From contig NZ_JASKLR010000012.1 in the NCBI RefSeq assembly GCF_030124325.1, forward strand, positions 1 through 64,000: 64,000 nt of DNA. Direction: 5' to 3'. The stretch is from Sinorhizobium sp. 8-89 (lineage in GTDB: Bacteria > Pseudomonadota > Alphaproteobacteria > Rhizobiales > Rhizobiaceae). The position numbers were made by a program, and so were the translations under genes. Below, in pieces: positions 31,197 to 39,244 of this stretch (position 1 is the stretch's first letter; every line of letters starts with the position of its first letter). The notes beneath the pieces were generated by a model. The model was given only the letters and a program-made list of their open reading frames with translations, was not told where the DNA came from and did not search any database.

Positions 31197-32714
31197 ATGC
31201 ACTCACGTGGCGTGGTCGAGAGGATGCGATTCGGGCAGTCGCTGATCAGGTGGCGGGTCGATGGCCTCTCGGCCTATGTTCTCGCAGCTGCGCTCGTCAT
31301 CGGTCTTTTTGCGATGAGAGTGGCGCTACGGGAATTCATCGGCGACACCGTTGCTCTCTTTTCGTTCATTCCCGCACTCCTGCTCGTCGCAATGATCGGC
31401 AGCCTGAAACCGATAGCCTTCGCAGTCGGGCTGTCGCTTCTTGCTGCAATATCGCTTCAGTGGATCGAGAATGCGCCCGGACCGACGATCGGCGAGATGG
31501 TTGTCTTCGCATCGACGGTGCTCCTGATCGTGGCTCTCGGGGAATTGGTCCAGGCTGCAAGACGCGCCATCGACCGGATGGAAGCCGCCGTGCGGGCCCG
31601 CGATGCGCACCTGAGATCGATACTGGATACGGTTCCGGACGCCACCGTGGTCAGTTCCACGAATGGCACGATTGTATCCTTCAACGCCGCCGCCGTTCGG
31701 CAGTTCGGATATGTCGAAGAAGAGGTCATTGGTCAGAACCTGCGCATATTGATGCCGGAACCCTACCGTCACGAGCACGACGGATATCTGCAGCGGTACT
31801 TGAGTACCGGCGAGAAGCGTATCATCGGAATTGATCGGGTCGTCGTCGGGCGGCGGAAGGACGGATCGACATTTCCGATGAAGCTTGCAGTCGGGGAGAT
31901 GAAATCAGGCGGCGAACGGTTCTTCACCGGCTTCATCAGGGACTTGACGGAGCGGGAAGAGTCGGCCGCGCGGCTTGAACAGATCCAAGCTGAACTGGCG
32001 AGACTGGCCCGTCTTAACGAGATGGGTGAAATGGCATCGACGCTTGCTCACGAGCTGAACCAGCCGCTGTCGGCGATCGCAAACTACGCCCATGGCTGCA
32101 CAAGGCTCTTGCGTGACATGGATGCCAATGTGGCAACGAGGATGCACGGCGCGCTGGAAGAGATCGCTGGTCAATCCCTGCGCGCTGGTCAGATCATCAA
32201 ACACCTCCGGGAATTCGTCACGAAAGGCGAAACGGAAAAGGCACCCGAAGACATCCGCAAACTGGTGGAGGAAGCCGGTGCGCTGGCTCTGGTCGGCTCC
32301 CGCGAGAGTGGCGTCAGAACGGTATTCGAATATGTGCCCGGTGCCGAAATGGTGATGGTCGATCGCATCCAGGTACAACAGGTGCTCATCAATCTGATGC
32401 GCAACGCGATCGAGGCGATGCGCCACGTCGAGCACCGTCAACTCACAGTCCGAACGACGCCGGCAGATCCGGGCGAGATTGCCGTCGTCGTGGAAGACAC
32501 GGGCGGAGGCATTCCTGAGGAAATTGCCGGCCAGCTCTTCAAGCCGTTCGTGACGACAAAGGCAAGTGGAATGGGCATAGGTCTTTCGATTTCGAAACGT
32601 ATCGTCGAAGCGCATGGCGGCGAAATGACCGTTTCGAAAAATGCCGCGGGAGGGGCTACTTTCCGCTTCACGCTTCCCGCCTATGTGGAAGAACGGATCA
32701 ATGGAAATGACTGA
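31197..32714 (+). CDS. fixL: oxygen-sensing histidine kinase FixL
   Basis: A 505-residue membrane-bound heme-PAS sensor kinase that phosphorylates FixJ when oxygen is low. After about four N-terminal membrane segments comes the PAS domain (about 135-255) with [16 protein letters not shown], placing the heme-ligand histidine at 194. [14 protein letters not shown] follows in the heme pocket. The phospho-accepting histidine in [10 protein letters not shown] falls at 285. His194 and His285 are the numbers known for S. meliloti FixL, which fixes the start at this ATG. N and G boxes ([28 protein letters not shown]) are intact. It overlaps fixJ by 8 bases. Confidence 0.96.
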   Translation: MHSRGVVERMRFGQSLIRWRVDGLSAYVLAAALVIGLFAMRVALREFIGDTVALFSFIPALLLVAMIGSLKPIAFAVGLSLLAAISLQWIENAPGPTIGEMVVFASTVLLIVALGELVQAARRAIDRMEAAVRARDAHLRSILDTVPDATVVSSTNGTIVSFNAAAVRQFGYVEEEVIGQNLRILMPEPYRHEHDGYLQRYLSTGEKRIIGIDRVVVGRRKDGSTFPMKLAVGEMKSGGERFFTGFIRDLTEREESAARLEQIQAELARLARLNEMGEMASTLAHELNQPLSAIANYAHGCTRLLRDMDANVATRMHGALEEIAGQSLRAGQIIKHLREFVTKGETEKAPEDIRKLVEEAGALALVGSRESGVRTVFEYVPGAEMVMVDRIQVQQVLINLMRNAIEAMRHVEHRQLTVRTTPADPGEIAVVVEDTGGGIPEEIAGQLFKPFVTTKASGMGIGLSISKRIVEAHGGEMTVSKNAAGGATFRFTLPAYVEERINGND

Positions 32715-33321
32715 TTACACCGTTCACATTGTCGACGATGAAGAGCCGGTCAGGAAGTCGCTCGCGTTCATGCTGACGATGAACGGCTATGCTGTAAAAA
32801 TTCATCAATCTGCTGCTTCCTTTCTTTCATTCGCACCGAATGTCCGCAACGGAATTCTCGTAACCGACCTCAGAATGCCGGAGATGTCCGGCGTTGATCT
32901 CATCCGCCGTCTCGGAGATCTGAAAATAAGGATACCGTCCATCGTGATCACCGGACACGGCGATGTTCCGATGGCGGTCGAGGCGATGAAAGCGGGAGCA
33001 TTGGACTTTATCGAAAAACCCTTCGAAGACTTCGTGATCATCGAGGCGATCGAAAGGGCATCCGAACAGCTGAGCGTTCCGGAAGCTGACGTCGATGAAA
33101 TCCGCGATATTCAGGAACGCCTTCACACGCTTAGCGAGAGGGAGCGCCAGGTGCTCTCCGCGGTGGTGGCAGGCTTGCCGAACAAATCGATCGCCTATGA
33201 CCTGGACATCAGTCCCCGCACGGTCGAGGTGCACCGGGCCAATGTTATGGGCAAGATGAAGGCAAAGAGCCTTCCGCACCTCGTTCGTATGGCGCTCGCG
33301 GCGGGGTTCGGGCCCTCTTGA
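32707..33321 (+). CDS. fixJ: response regulator FixJ
   Basis: A 204-residue two-domain regulator. The receiver has the acidic pair DDEE at 10-13, phospho-acceptor Asp54 in [10 protein letters not shown], and EKPFED containing the conserved lysine. The C-terminal LuxR-type helix-turn-helix reads [25 protein letters not shown]. Phosphorylated FixJ activates nifA and fixK promoters in rhizobia, and a matching site lies before the fixK gene 500 bases downstream. The ATG at 32707 gives the standard N-terminus [13 protein letters not shown]. Confidence 0.96.
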   Translation: MTDYTVHIVDDEEPVRKSLAFMLTMNGYAVKIHQSAASFLSFAPNVRNGILVTDLRMPEMSGVDLIRRLGDLKIRIPSIVITGHGDVPMAVEAMKAGALDFIEKPFEDFVIIEAIERASEQLSVPEADVDEIRDIQERLHTLSERERQVLSAVVAGLPNKSIAYDLDISPRTVEVHRANVMGKMKAKSLPHLVRMALAAGFGPS

Positions 33322-33371
33322 TCTTCCAGTGTTGATCTCGCGCAATGCGCCGCCTGCTTGCAGGGCTTTAG

Positions 33372-33767
33372 ATGGCGCCTCATCGGCGGGCATGTGCACG
33401 CCAGTTTGCGCAGGACTGTAAGTTGTTGGCTGACAGAAGCATTGTCGTCGTTGCACCGGACCACGGACTCCGGCGGTCCTTGGCGTTCGCGCTCGAGGTC
33501 GAAGGATATTCGACCGAGTCATACGACGCCTTGTGGAAAGCCGAGGGTTCGTCGAGGGCCTCGCTTTGCACCATCGTCGATGACGAAATATTGAAATCCG
33601 AGGCGCGGGCCGCGCAGTCCCTGCAGCGTCTGGAAGGACGCGTCATCCTGCTCGTCGATGGAATGTCGCCACTTCAAGAGCATGACGGTACCATTATTTT
33701 GACGAAGCCGATTAGCGGCGCTGATCTTCTGGGCGTCGTGAACAGCCTGGCCGCGATGGCGAAATAG
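33372..33767 (+). CDS. degenerate receiver-domain protein
   Basis: A 131-residue protein (114 if the TTG at 33423, which has an AGGA site 7 bases before it, is the start). The core SIVVVAPDHGLRRSLAFALEVEGY, then CTIVDDEI and IILTKPISGADLLGVV, follows receiver-domain secondary structure, and the KP motif is kept. The usual N-terminal acidic pair is reduced to one Asp and the phospho-acceptor region is altered. There is no output domain. Lying between fixJ and fixK, it may modulate the pathway by binding FixL or FixJ. That role is inference. Confidence 0.6.
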   Translation: MAPHRRACARQFAQDCKLLADRSIVVVAPDHGLRRSLAFALEVEGYSTESYDALWKAEGSSRASLCTIVDDEILKSEARAAQSLQRLEGRVILLVDGMSPLQEHDGTIILTKPISGADLLGVVNSLAAMAK

Positions 33768-33820
33768 TCGGGCAGGCAGAAGCGGCGTACTCCGTCCCAT
33801 CCCGCTCTAGGCACTCGGCC

Positions 33821-33837
33821 TAAGTAATTTCCCTTAG
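33821..33837 (+). promoter_or_regulatory. FixJ-binding site upstream of fixK
   Basis: The sequence TAAGTAATTTCCCTTAG, with inverted TAAG/CTTA ends, agrees with the site bound by phosphorylated FixJ in rhizobial fixK promoters. It is centred about 78 bases before the fixK ATG, leaving room for a core promoter and short leader. Confidence 0.75.
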
Positions 33838-33906
33838 TGATCTAACCGAATTTATCGCCGGTGCCCGAATTGGCAATCTCTCTCCGAAACGATCAGGGGA
33901 TAAGAG

Positions 33907-34545
33907 ATGTATGCCGCTTCCCAACCTATAGAACAGAGCTTTCCGCAGTCTGACGGCATCGCAACCGCCGGGATTCCTGGACCCCATCTTGTTGCGACTT
34001 ACAGGTCGGGCCAAGAGATCTACGCCGACGGGGACGGCGTTGAAAAATGCTACCATGTCGCCACCGGAGCGGTGCGGGTATACCGCCTGCTCTCGGACGG
34101 TCGGCGACAGGTCGTATCCTTTCATCTCGCAGGGGAAATGTTCGGCTTTGAGGCGGGCGCCACGCATCGCTTTTTTGCCGAGGCGATCACAGAAACAAGA
34201 CTGGCGGTCTTCGGCGGGCGTCCGATGCAGGAGCATTCGCGGGAGCTTCTCGCTCTTGCCTTGGCCGGCATGGCGCGCGCCCAGGAGCACCTTCTGGTGA
34301 TCGGAAGGCAATGTGCGGTGGAACGCATCGCCGCATTCCTACTGGACCTGTCAAACCGTCAGGGGGGCATCCGGCAACTGAGATTGCCGATGTCGCGGCA
34401 AGACATTGCCGATTATCTCGGCCTCACGATCGAAACGGTATCGCGGGTCATGACGAAACTGAAAGACCGGAGTGTCATAGCGCTGCGGGATGCAAGAACG
34501 GTCGATATCATGAGGCCGGATGCGCTTCGTTCGCTCTGCAACTGA
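33907..34545 (+). CDS. fixK: Crp/Fnr-family regulator FixK
   Basis: A 212-residue regulator with a cyclic-nucleotide-type sensor domain (YADGDGVEKCYHVATGAVRVYRLL) and C-terminal helix-turn-helix MSRQDIADYLGLTIETVSRVM. The N-terminal cysteine cluster of Fnr is absent, as in FixK proteins controlled by transcription rather than by an iron-sulfur cluster. The TIETVSRV recognition helix (E..SR) predicts binding to TTGAT-N4-ATCAA boxes. Preceded by a FixJ box, it completes a FixLJ-K microaerobic cascade. Confidence 0.92.
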   Translation: MYAASQPIEQSFPQSDGIATAGIPGPHLVATYRSGQEIYADGDGVEKCYHVATGAVRVYRLLSDGRRQVVSFHLAGEMFGFEAGATHRFFAEAITETRLAVFGGRPMQEHSRELLALALAGMARAQEHLLVIGRQCAVERIAAFLLDLSNRQGGIRQLRLPMSRQDIADYLGLTIETVSRVMTKLKDRSVIALRDARTVDIMRPDALRSLCN

Positions 34546-34608
34546 CCATGCGATCCCCGGTTATCGTTCGAGCCACTCGATCGTCGATCGTGAAAAGCTT
34601 CCAGCTGT

Positions 34609-34622
34609 TTGCGTGAGGACAA
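34609..34622. promoter_or_regulatory. possible FNR/NnrR-type site before the NO-response genes
   Basis: TTGCGTGAGGACAA is a TTG-N8-CAA dyad resembling NnrR or degenerate FixK sites. It lies 126 bases before the ATG of the iron-sulfur repair gene. The inner half-site bases match only partly, so this is a weak candidate. Confidence 0.3.
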
Positions 34623-34747
34623 AGACGGGCAGGCTCAACTTCTGCACAAGCGGATTAGATGCCGCGATCATGGACGCAAGAACCGGCTCCATCGCCTTGG
34701 AAACTTTGAAGTGATTCCGGCAAGCAACACCTGCCAAGGAACAGATC

Positions 34748-35422
34748 ATGACCGGAATAAGCCTCGACGACACAGTCGCGACGATCGCAGCAGAGCTGCC
34801 TGGAGCGGCGGAACTCTTCCGCCGCCATGACATCAGCTTCTGTTGCGGCGGCAACGTGCGGCTCTCGGAAGCCGCCGTAAAAGCCGGCCTCGCTCCGTCG
34901 GAGCTTCTTTCGAAATTGGAGGCTCTCGTAAAGGCGGCAGGGCGAGATGCGCCAGAAGACACATCGGACCTCATCGGCCATATCCTCGACAGATATCACC
35001 AAACGCACCGTGCGGAGCTCACCTGGCTCATCCCGCTCGCCCAGAAGGTGGAGCGGGTGCACGGAGGGCACCCGTCGGCACCGATCGGCCTTTCCCAGGC
35101 CCTGGAGCGTCTGCGCGACGAACTCGAGAGCCACATGATGAAGGAAGAGCAGATCCTTTTCCCGACCATGCAGAGTGGCGGCAGCGTGGGGATCGCGCAT
35201 CCGATCGCGCAGATGCGACGTGAGCATGAGGAGGAGGTAGAGCACCTACGGACCATCGAGCACGTAACCCATGGGCTTTCGCTGCCGCCAGGTGCCTGCG
35301 GCTCGTGGACTGCGCTTTATACGGGTTTGCGCAAGTTCACCGACGATCTGGTGACGCACATGCATCTCGAGAACGCCGTGCTGTTTCCGCGCTTCGAAGC
35401 TCAATCGCGGGCGACCGGTTGA
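34748..35422 (+). CDS. dnrN: iron-sulfur cluster repair di-iron protein (DnrN/YtfE/ScdA type)
   Basis: A 224-residue RIC-family protein. The N-terminal ScdA domain contains LFRRHDISFCCGGNVRL with the vicinal cysteines 32-33, and the hemerythrin-like helices carry His/Glu ligands in RYHQTHRAEL, ELESHMMKEEQILFP, MRREHEEEVEHL and THMHLENAVLFP. Such proteins repair iron-sulfur centres damaged by nitric oxide. It is coupled to nnrS by an overlapping stop and start, supporting an NO-stress operon. Confidence 0.9.
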   Translation: MTGISLDDTVATIAAELPGAAELFRRHDISFCCGGNVRLSEAAVKAGLAPSELLSKLEALVKAAGRDAPEDTSDLIGHILDRYHQTHRAELTWLIPLAQKVERVHGGHPSAPIGLSQALERLRDELESHMMKEEQILFPTMQSGGSVGIAHPIAQMRREHEEEVEHLRTIEHVTHGLSLPPGACGSWTALYTGLRKFTDDLVTHMHLENAVLFPRFEAQSRATG

Positions 35423-36711
35423 CACAAGCCGTTTCGGGTTTGCGATCTATCTGGCAGGCGCCATACCGGCCCCTGTTTCTGCTCGCCGGGCTGTGGGCGC
35501 TTGTCGCTCCCATCGTCTGGATTCTCCCGGAAGACATCGCGCCGGACAGGGTGGCGTGGCACAGCCGCGAGCTTTTGTTCGGCATGGCCGGCGCTGCGGC
35601 TGGCGGCTATCTCCTGACAGCACTGCCAGCCTGGACGAAGAAGGGCTCGCTTCCGCCCGGCGTCACCATCGTAGCCTCCTGTCTTTGGTGTGTCGCCCGT
35701 TTGACGGCGGCGCTCCCGGAGCAGTTGCCGTTCATCGCAGAAGCAATCGGGGCATCCGCCTATTTCGCGTTCCTGACTGCGATATTGGCCCACGGAGTCG
35801 TTTCCTCAGGAGCCTGGCATCGCCTCTGGGCGCCGCTCGGCACGGCCGCGCTTTGCCTGAATGCCGTGCTCTTCCTCGGTGACGGTCTGAGTCCTGCGAG
35901 CCGTGCACCGCTGCTTTATATCGTCCTGATCACCTTGATCGGTGGCCGCGCCACGTCTGCTTTCACGCGCCGGTGGCTAGGCGCCCGGCATCTCCACCAT
36001 CGCGATCGGCCGACGCTTTCGTATTTGGCGATCGCGGCTATTCTCGTCGCCGCTAACTTCAGCGGTACCCGTCAACAGATATCATCGGGTCTCCTGATGA
36101 CGTTTTCGGGCACTTTGCTGCTAATGCAAATGATGGAGTGGCAAAGCCTAAGGACCCGGCGCTATCCGGCCTTGTTCATACTGCACATCGCCTTCGCCTG
36201 GACTCCGGCGGCGCTCATTCTAAGCGGCGTTGCAGCCGTTTTTCCCGGCTGGATCCCGCCCACCGCAGCCCTGCATGCAGTGACCATGGGCGCGATGGGG
36301 ACGATGATGGCCGCCTTCATGATGCGGTCGGCCATGGTTCGCGATGGAGAGACCCTTATCCTCAATCGGACCATGGCTTGCGCCTTCTCGCTCGTATCTC
36401 TCTCAGCGCTGCTGCGTATTCTCGGGGGCTGGATGAGCGGGACGTATCTCGATCCTGTTGTCGCTGCCGCGATCTGCTGGATGACAGCCTGGGCGCTTTT
36501 CTTGGCGAGCTATTTGCCGGCGATGAGCGGACCTGTTCCCAAGCCGGTGTTCAGTGCCGCAATCGGCAGTGAGGTTGTGCGCGACAGCGGGATCACGACC
36601 TCTGGAGGTGAGGCGATGATAGCGGTAAACCAAGCTCGCCAGGAAGGAAGCCATGTACGTAGAGCGATATCAAAATGGGGACTTCATCTTGGACTCCGCC
36701 GAACTCGCTGA
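35419..36711 (+). CDS. nnrS: NnrS family heme-copper membrane protein
   Basis: A 430-residue polytopic protein with about twelve hydrophobic segments. Histidines and motifs of the NnrS family are present, including LFLLAGLWAL, AWHSRELLFGMAGAAAGGYLLTALPAW and LHAVTMGAMGTMMAAFM. NnrS helps cells tolerate nitric oxide and is often controlled by NnrR. The likely start is the TTG at 35419, inside the dnrN stop; an upstream start would read through dnrN. Its 3' end overlaps the next small gene by 59 bases. Confidence 0.88.
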   Translation: MTQAVSGLRSIWQAPYRPLFLLAGLWALVAPIVWILPEDIAPDRVAWHSRELLFGMAGAAAGGYLLTALPAWTKKGSLPPGVTIVASCLWCVARLTAALPEQLPFIAEAIGASAYFAFLTAILAHGVVSSGAWHRLWAPLGTAALCLNAVLFLGDGLSPASRAPLLYIVLITLIGGRATSAFTRRWLGARHLHHRDRPTLSYLAIAAILVAANFSGTRQQISSGLLMTFSGTLLLMQMMEWQSLRTRRYPALFILHIAFAWTPAALILSGVAAVFPGWIPPTAALHAVTMGAMGTMMAAFMMRSAMVRDGETLILNRTMACAFSLVSLSALLRILGGWMSGTYLDPVVAAAICWMTAWALFLASYLPAMSGPVPKPVFSAAIGSEVVRDSGITTSGGEAMIAVNQARQEGSHVRRAISKWGLHLGLRRTR

Positions 36712-36913
36712 TCGTTTCGGTCTGTCCAAGGACGACTTGCGCCGGAACTTCAGGAAGGGTCTGGTAACGAGCATGGTGGAGCGCGGTGAGGGCGAGGATG
36801 CAGGCACCTGCCGTCTGAGCGTGAAGCTTGGAAACCGCATATGGCGCGCAATCCTGAACAGCGAAGATCGGGTTGTAAGCGAGGAAATGACCTTTCGACG
36901 CCCAGATCGATAA
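36653..36913 (+). CDS. DUF6522-type small protein
   Basis: An 86-residue soluble protein: DFILDSAELADRFGLSKDDL, then MVERGEGEDAGTCRLSVKLG, resembles the short DUF6522 family found beside denitrification and NO-response genes. The ATG has an AGGAAG site and lies inside the end of nnrS, so the two are probably coupled. Function unknown; a helix-rich N-terminus and beta C-terminus are suggested by the pattern. Confidence 0.72.
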   Translation: MYVERYQNGDFILDSAELADRFGLSKDDLRRNFRKGLVTSMVERGEGEDAGTCRLSVKLGNRIWRAILNSEDRVVSEEMTFRRPDR

Positions 36914-37010
36914 GGTCGGATTTGCGTGGGGGCCTCAGACGAAATGCTTCCTTTCGCAGGGCGTGAAACCAGGTTCCACGACACGGAATTGATCACACTT
37001 CTGCGTGCCT

Positions 37011-37196
37011 TCAGCGGGCCTCGCCTTCATCGATGACCTGAGGCGTGTAAACGGCCGTCTGTGTTCCTTGGTCGAGGAACGCACCGCCGATCGCCAAGTA
37101 GGTGAAGATGGCGCATATCGCGAGGAGCAAGACGCCGATCAGGAAGGTGGGTGCCGCACGTCCTTCGGGAGCATTGTAGTCGTCTCCGTCGAACAT
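37011..37196 (-). CDS. small single-span membrane protein, stress-promoter linked
   Basis: A 61-residue protein with an acidic N-terminus (MFDGDDYNAPEGRAAP), one membrane segment (TFLIGVLLLAICAIFTYLAI) and a short C-terminal tail. The ATG follows GGGAGAGAAAA. A GGAAC-N18-TT promoter ends about 30 bases upstream of the start. I do not recognise the family. Its promoter suggests induction by the RpoE2-type general stress sigma factor. Confidence 0.65.
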   Translation of the reverse strand: MFDGDDYNAPEGRAAPTFLIGVLLLAICAIFTYLAIGGAFLDQGTQTAVYTPQVIDEGEAR

Positions 37197-37224
37197 TTTT
37201 TCTCTCCCATTATCTTTAAAGGAG

Positions 37225-37249
37225 AACGTATTCGTCCTTGACGAGTTCC
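37225..37249 (-). promoter_or_regulatory. RpoE2-type (ECF sigma) promoter
   Basis: On the minus strand GGAAC (37249-37245) is followed after 18 bases by TT (37226-37225), in the context CGTT. This fits the S. meliloti RpoE2 consensus GGAAC-N18/19-TT. It points at the 61-residue membrane protein gene, giving a leader of about 25 bases. Confidence 0.6.
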
Positions 37250-37437
37250 CTTGCGGCAGGGACGGCCCTCCGATCGAAGGCCGTCAGGTTGCGGGACCAA
37301 GCCCCGCCGTGCGAGCGGCCGCGGTTCAACATGCGCTTAAGGCCGATCGGGAAGGCGTGGGACCTATAGTTCAAGGGATTCGAGAGCAGGCGGACGAAAT
37401 GGTGGCCGTTGAAGCTCGCTCCTGACGTATCGCTTAA

Positions 37438-37595
37438 CAGAAAAAGCCCCGCTCGGTGGCGGGGCAAGTGACGCATCCAGTTGGCTCATGGATGCGGGGA
37501 AGATGTAGCCCCGATGGGAAGCTACGGCGCGACGCTAACCCTGCGTCGCGCTGCACGGAAGGTCTGATTCCGCGATTCCGGTACGCCTTTGCAAA
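37438..37595 (-). ncRNA. candidate structured small RNA with intrinsic terminator
   Basis: No protein gene is supported in 37197-37916. Read on the minus strand, four hairpins follow one another: GCGCGACGC/GCGTCGCGC (about 37552-37528), GTAGC/GCTAC (37526-37506), GCATCCA/TGGATGC (37496-37474), and GCCCCGC/GCGGGGC followed directly by TTTTT (about 37465-37441). The last is a textbook intrinsic terminator for the minus strand. A TATATT box lies near 37596-37601. The 5' end is uncertain. I could not match it to a named rhizobial sRNA from memory. Confidence 0.5.
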
Positions 37596-37916
37596 TATAC
37601 TGAGGCGTCGTGGTCTGAGCGAATTACCCGGATGCGTGCTCTGGCGCTGCGCCGCTGCAGCCGTGCGGAACCGGGCGTATGCTCGCGGGTTTGATCGAAG
37701 CGTAGGACGGAAAGCGAACGAGGAACTCGTGGCCGGCAGGAAAAGCTGGAGCCGCGACATTCGCGAACGGCATCCGGGAATCCGAACAGTGATGGCGTGA
37801 CCGATCCGACGAGGACAGGACGTCAACCTTCGCGTCCGGTGCCGAAGGCTTCGCCGGGCCGGAACGCCGGGCAGGCTGACCGCCGCTCGACCCAACGTTA
37901 GAAGGAGTTTTTGGAA

Positions 37917-38120
37917 ATGGGAATTAGCGATCGTAACGACGCCAGGATAGAGACGAAGGCCCTCATCACCGCCGCCATCGATGAAGTCGAAAGACAGGCA
38001 GGCGAAAATCCCTCCAGGTTGCGTGTTCAGCGAACGGGCGACAAGCTCGCCATCAACGGCGAAATCGATATGGCCGCTCTCGTGATGGTGGTCGTCGGAT
38101 CGATGGTGGGCACCCCCTAG
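37917..38120 (+). CDS. small hypothetical protein (67 aa)
   Basis: A 67-residue frame behind a strong GAAGGAG site 9 bases from the ATG. The product has a charged helical N-terminal half (DRNDARIETKALITAAIDEVERQAGE) and a hydrophobic C-terminus (IDMAALVMVVVGSMVGTP). A GGAAC-N18-TT match lies at 37667-37691 on the same strand but 226 bases upstream. No family recognised. Confidence 0.5.
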   Translation: MGISDRNDARIETKALITAAIDEVERQAGENPSRLRVQRTGDKLAINGEIDMAALVMVVVGSMVGTP

Positions 38121-38274
38121 ATCATTTCAACAGTGAACGCGAAAATTGCGCCCGCCCGGCTCGTCGCTGCGTCAAAGAGGCTCGCGAGGTCGTCGAGAGA
38201 ATGCTGTGCGGTTCAGCTAACGGCGGGGTGATGGATTGCACCTTAAAGGTCGTCGTTATCCGCGACCCGCCCGA

Positions 38275-39243
38275 TCACGCGCTCACGCGCGGCAGAACCG
38301 ATGCGCCGAAGGCTTCGATGAACTCGAGTTGATTGCGGCCGACGTTGTGAAGATAGATCTCGTCGAAGCCAGCCGCTATGTCCTCTTCGATCCAGGCGAC
38401 GTGCCGCGCAAGATCCGAGGATATTCTGACATAGGCGTCGAGATCTTCGGGCCGGACGCTCCTCGTCGCGGTCTCGATGTCGCCGGGGGTCCGCAGCGTT
38501 TCCGACTGGAACGTGCTGATCGCATTGCTCCTCCATTGGTCGAACGCATTCTGTCTCGCCTCGTCGTCGCTGGGCGCGTACGAAATGTGCACCTGGAGAT
38601 AGAGCGGCTTGCCGGCGCCGCCGCCGCGCCTGAAGGCCTCTATGATTGCGGCGAGCTTGTCTGGCGCCTGGTTGACGGTGATCAGGCCGTCCGCCCATTC
38701 TCCCGCCCATTCCGCAGTTTCGTTCGTCAGGGCTGCAGCAATCAGCGACGGTGCGTGATCGGGCAGGGTGTAAAGCCGCGCCTCGGATACGGCGATGGGT
38801 GCGTCTCGCGTGACCGTGCGCCCGGCCCAGAGCTCTCGAATGACGTCGACGGCCTCGCGGAGCCTCGCTTTTCGCTCCTCCTTGTCCGGCCAAGCCCCGC
38901 CAACGACATGCTCGTTCAGGGCTTCGCCGCTGCCGAGCGCGAGCCAGGCGAGGCGTCGCGGAAACATCTGCGCGAGCGTCGCCCCGGCCTGGGCCGTTAT
39001 CGCCGGGTGATACCGCCAGCCGCAAGGAACGGTAACGAGACCGAGGGATCGCTGCGTCGCCTGAAGGGCTGCTCCAAGCCACGCCCAGGCGAAACCGCTT
39101 TGGCCCTGGCGCTCGCTCCAGGGCGCCAGATGGTCGGAGGACATGAGACAATCGAAGCCCGCCTCTTCTGCCGCCTGCGCCCAGCTCAACAGGTCGCGGG
39201 GGGTGAATTGCTCATGGGACGCATGATAGCCGATCTTCGCCAT
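38275..39243 (-). CDS. LLM-class flavin-dependent oxidoreductase (non-F420 subgroup)
   Basis: A 322-residue bacterial-luciferase-like flavoprotein of the TIGR03885-type subgroup. Motifs are KIGYHASHEQFTPRDLLSWAQAAEEAGFD at the N-terminus, MSSDHLAPWSERQGQSGFAW and WLALGSGEALNEHV. It is the last gene of the minus-strand stress operon and starts one base after the GH13 gene. Substrate unknown; members are common in general-stress islands of alphaproteobacteria. Confidence 0.85.
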   Translation of the reverse strand: MAKIGYHASHEQFTPRDLLSWAQAAEEAGFDCLMSSDHLAPWSERQGQSGFAWAWLGAALQATQRSLGLVTVPCGWRYHPAITAQAGATLAQMFPRRLAWLALGSGEALNEHVVGGAWPDKEERKARLREAVDVIRELWAGRTVTRDAPIAVSEARLYTLPDHAPSLIAAALTNETAEWAGEWADGLITVNQAPDKLAAIIEAFRRGGGAGKPLYLQVHISYAPSDDEARQNAFDQWRSNAISTFQSETLRTPGDIETATRSVRPEDLDAYVRISSDLARHVAWIEEDIAAGFDEIYLHNVGRNQLEFIEAFGASVLPRVSA

Positions 39244-39244
39244 C

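Noticed and set aside
37667-37691. Additional GGAAC-N18-TT match on the plus strand
   Set aside because: It is over 220 bases from the nearest start codon and the motif is short enough to occur by chance; noted but not called as a promoter.
37456-37800. 114-codon plus-strand frame in the sRNA region
   Set aside because: Basic, low-complexity product with no ribosome site; the segment is better explained by RNA hairpins.
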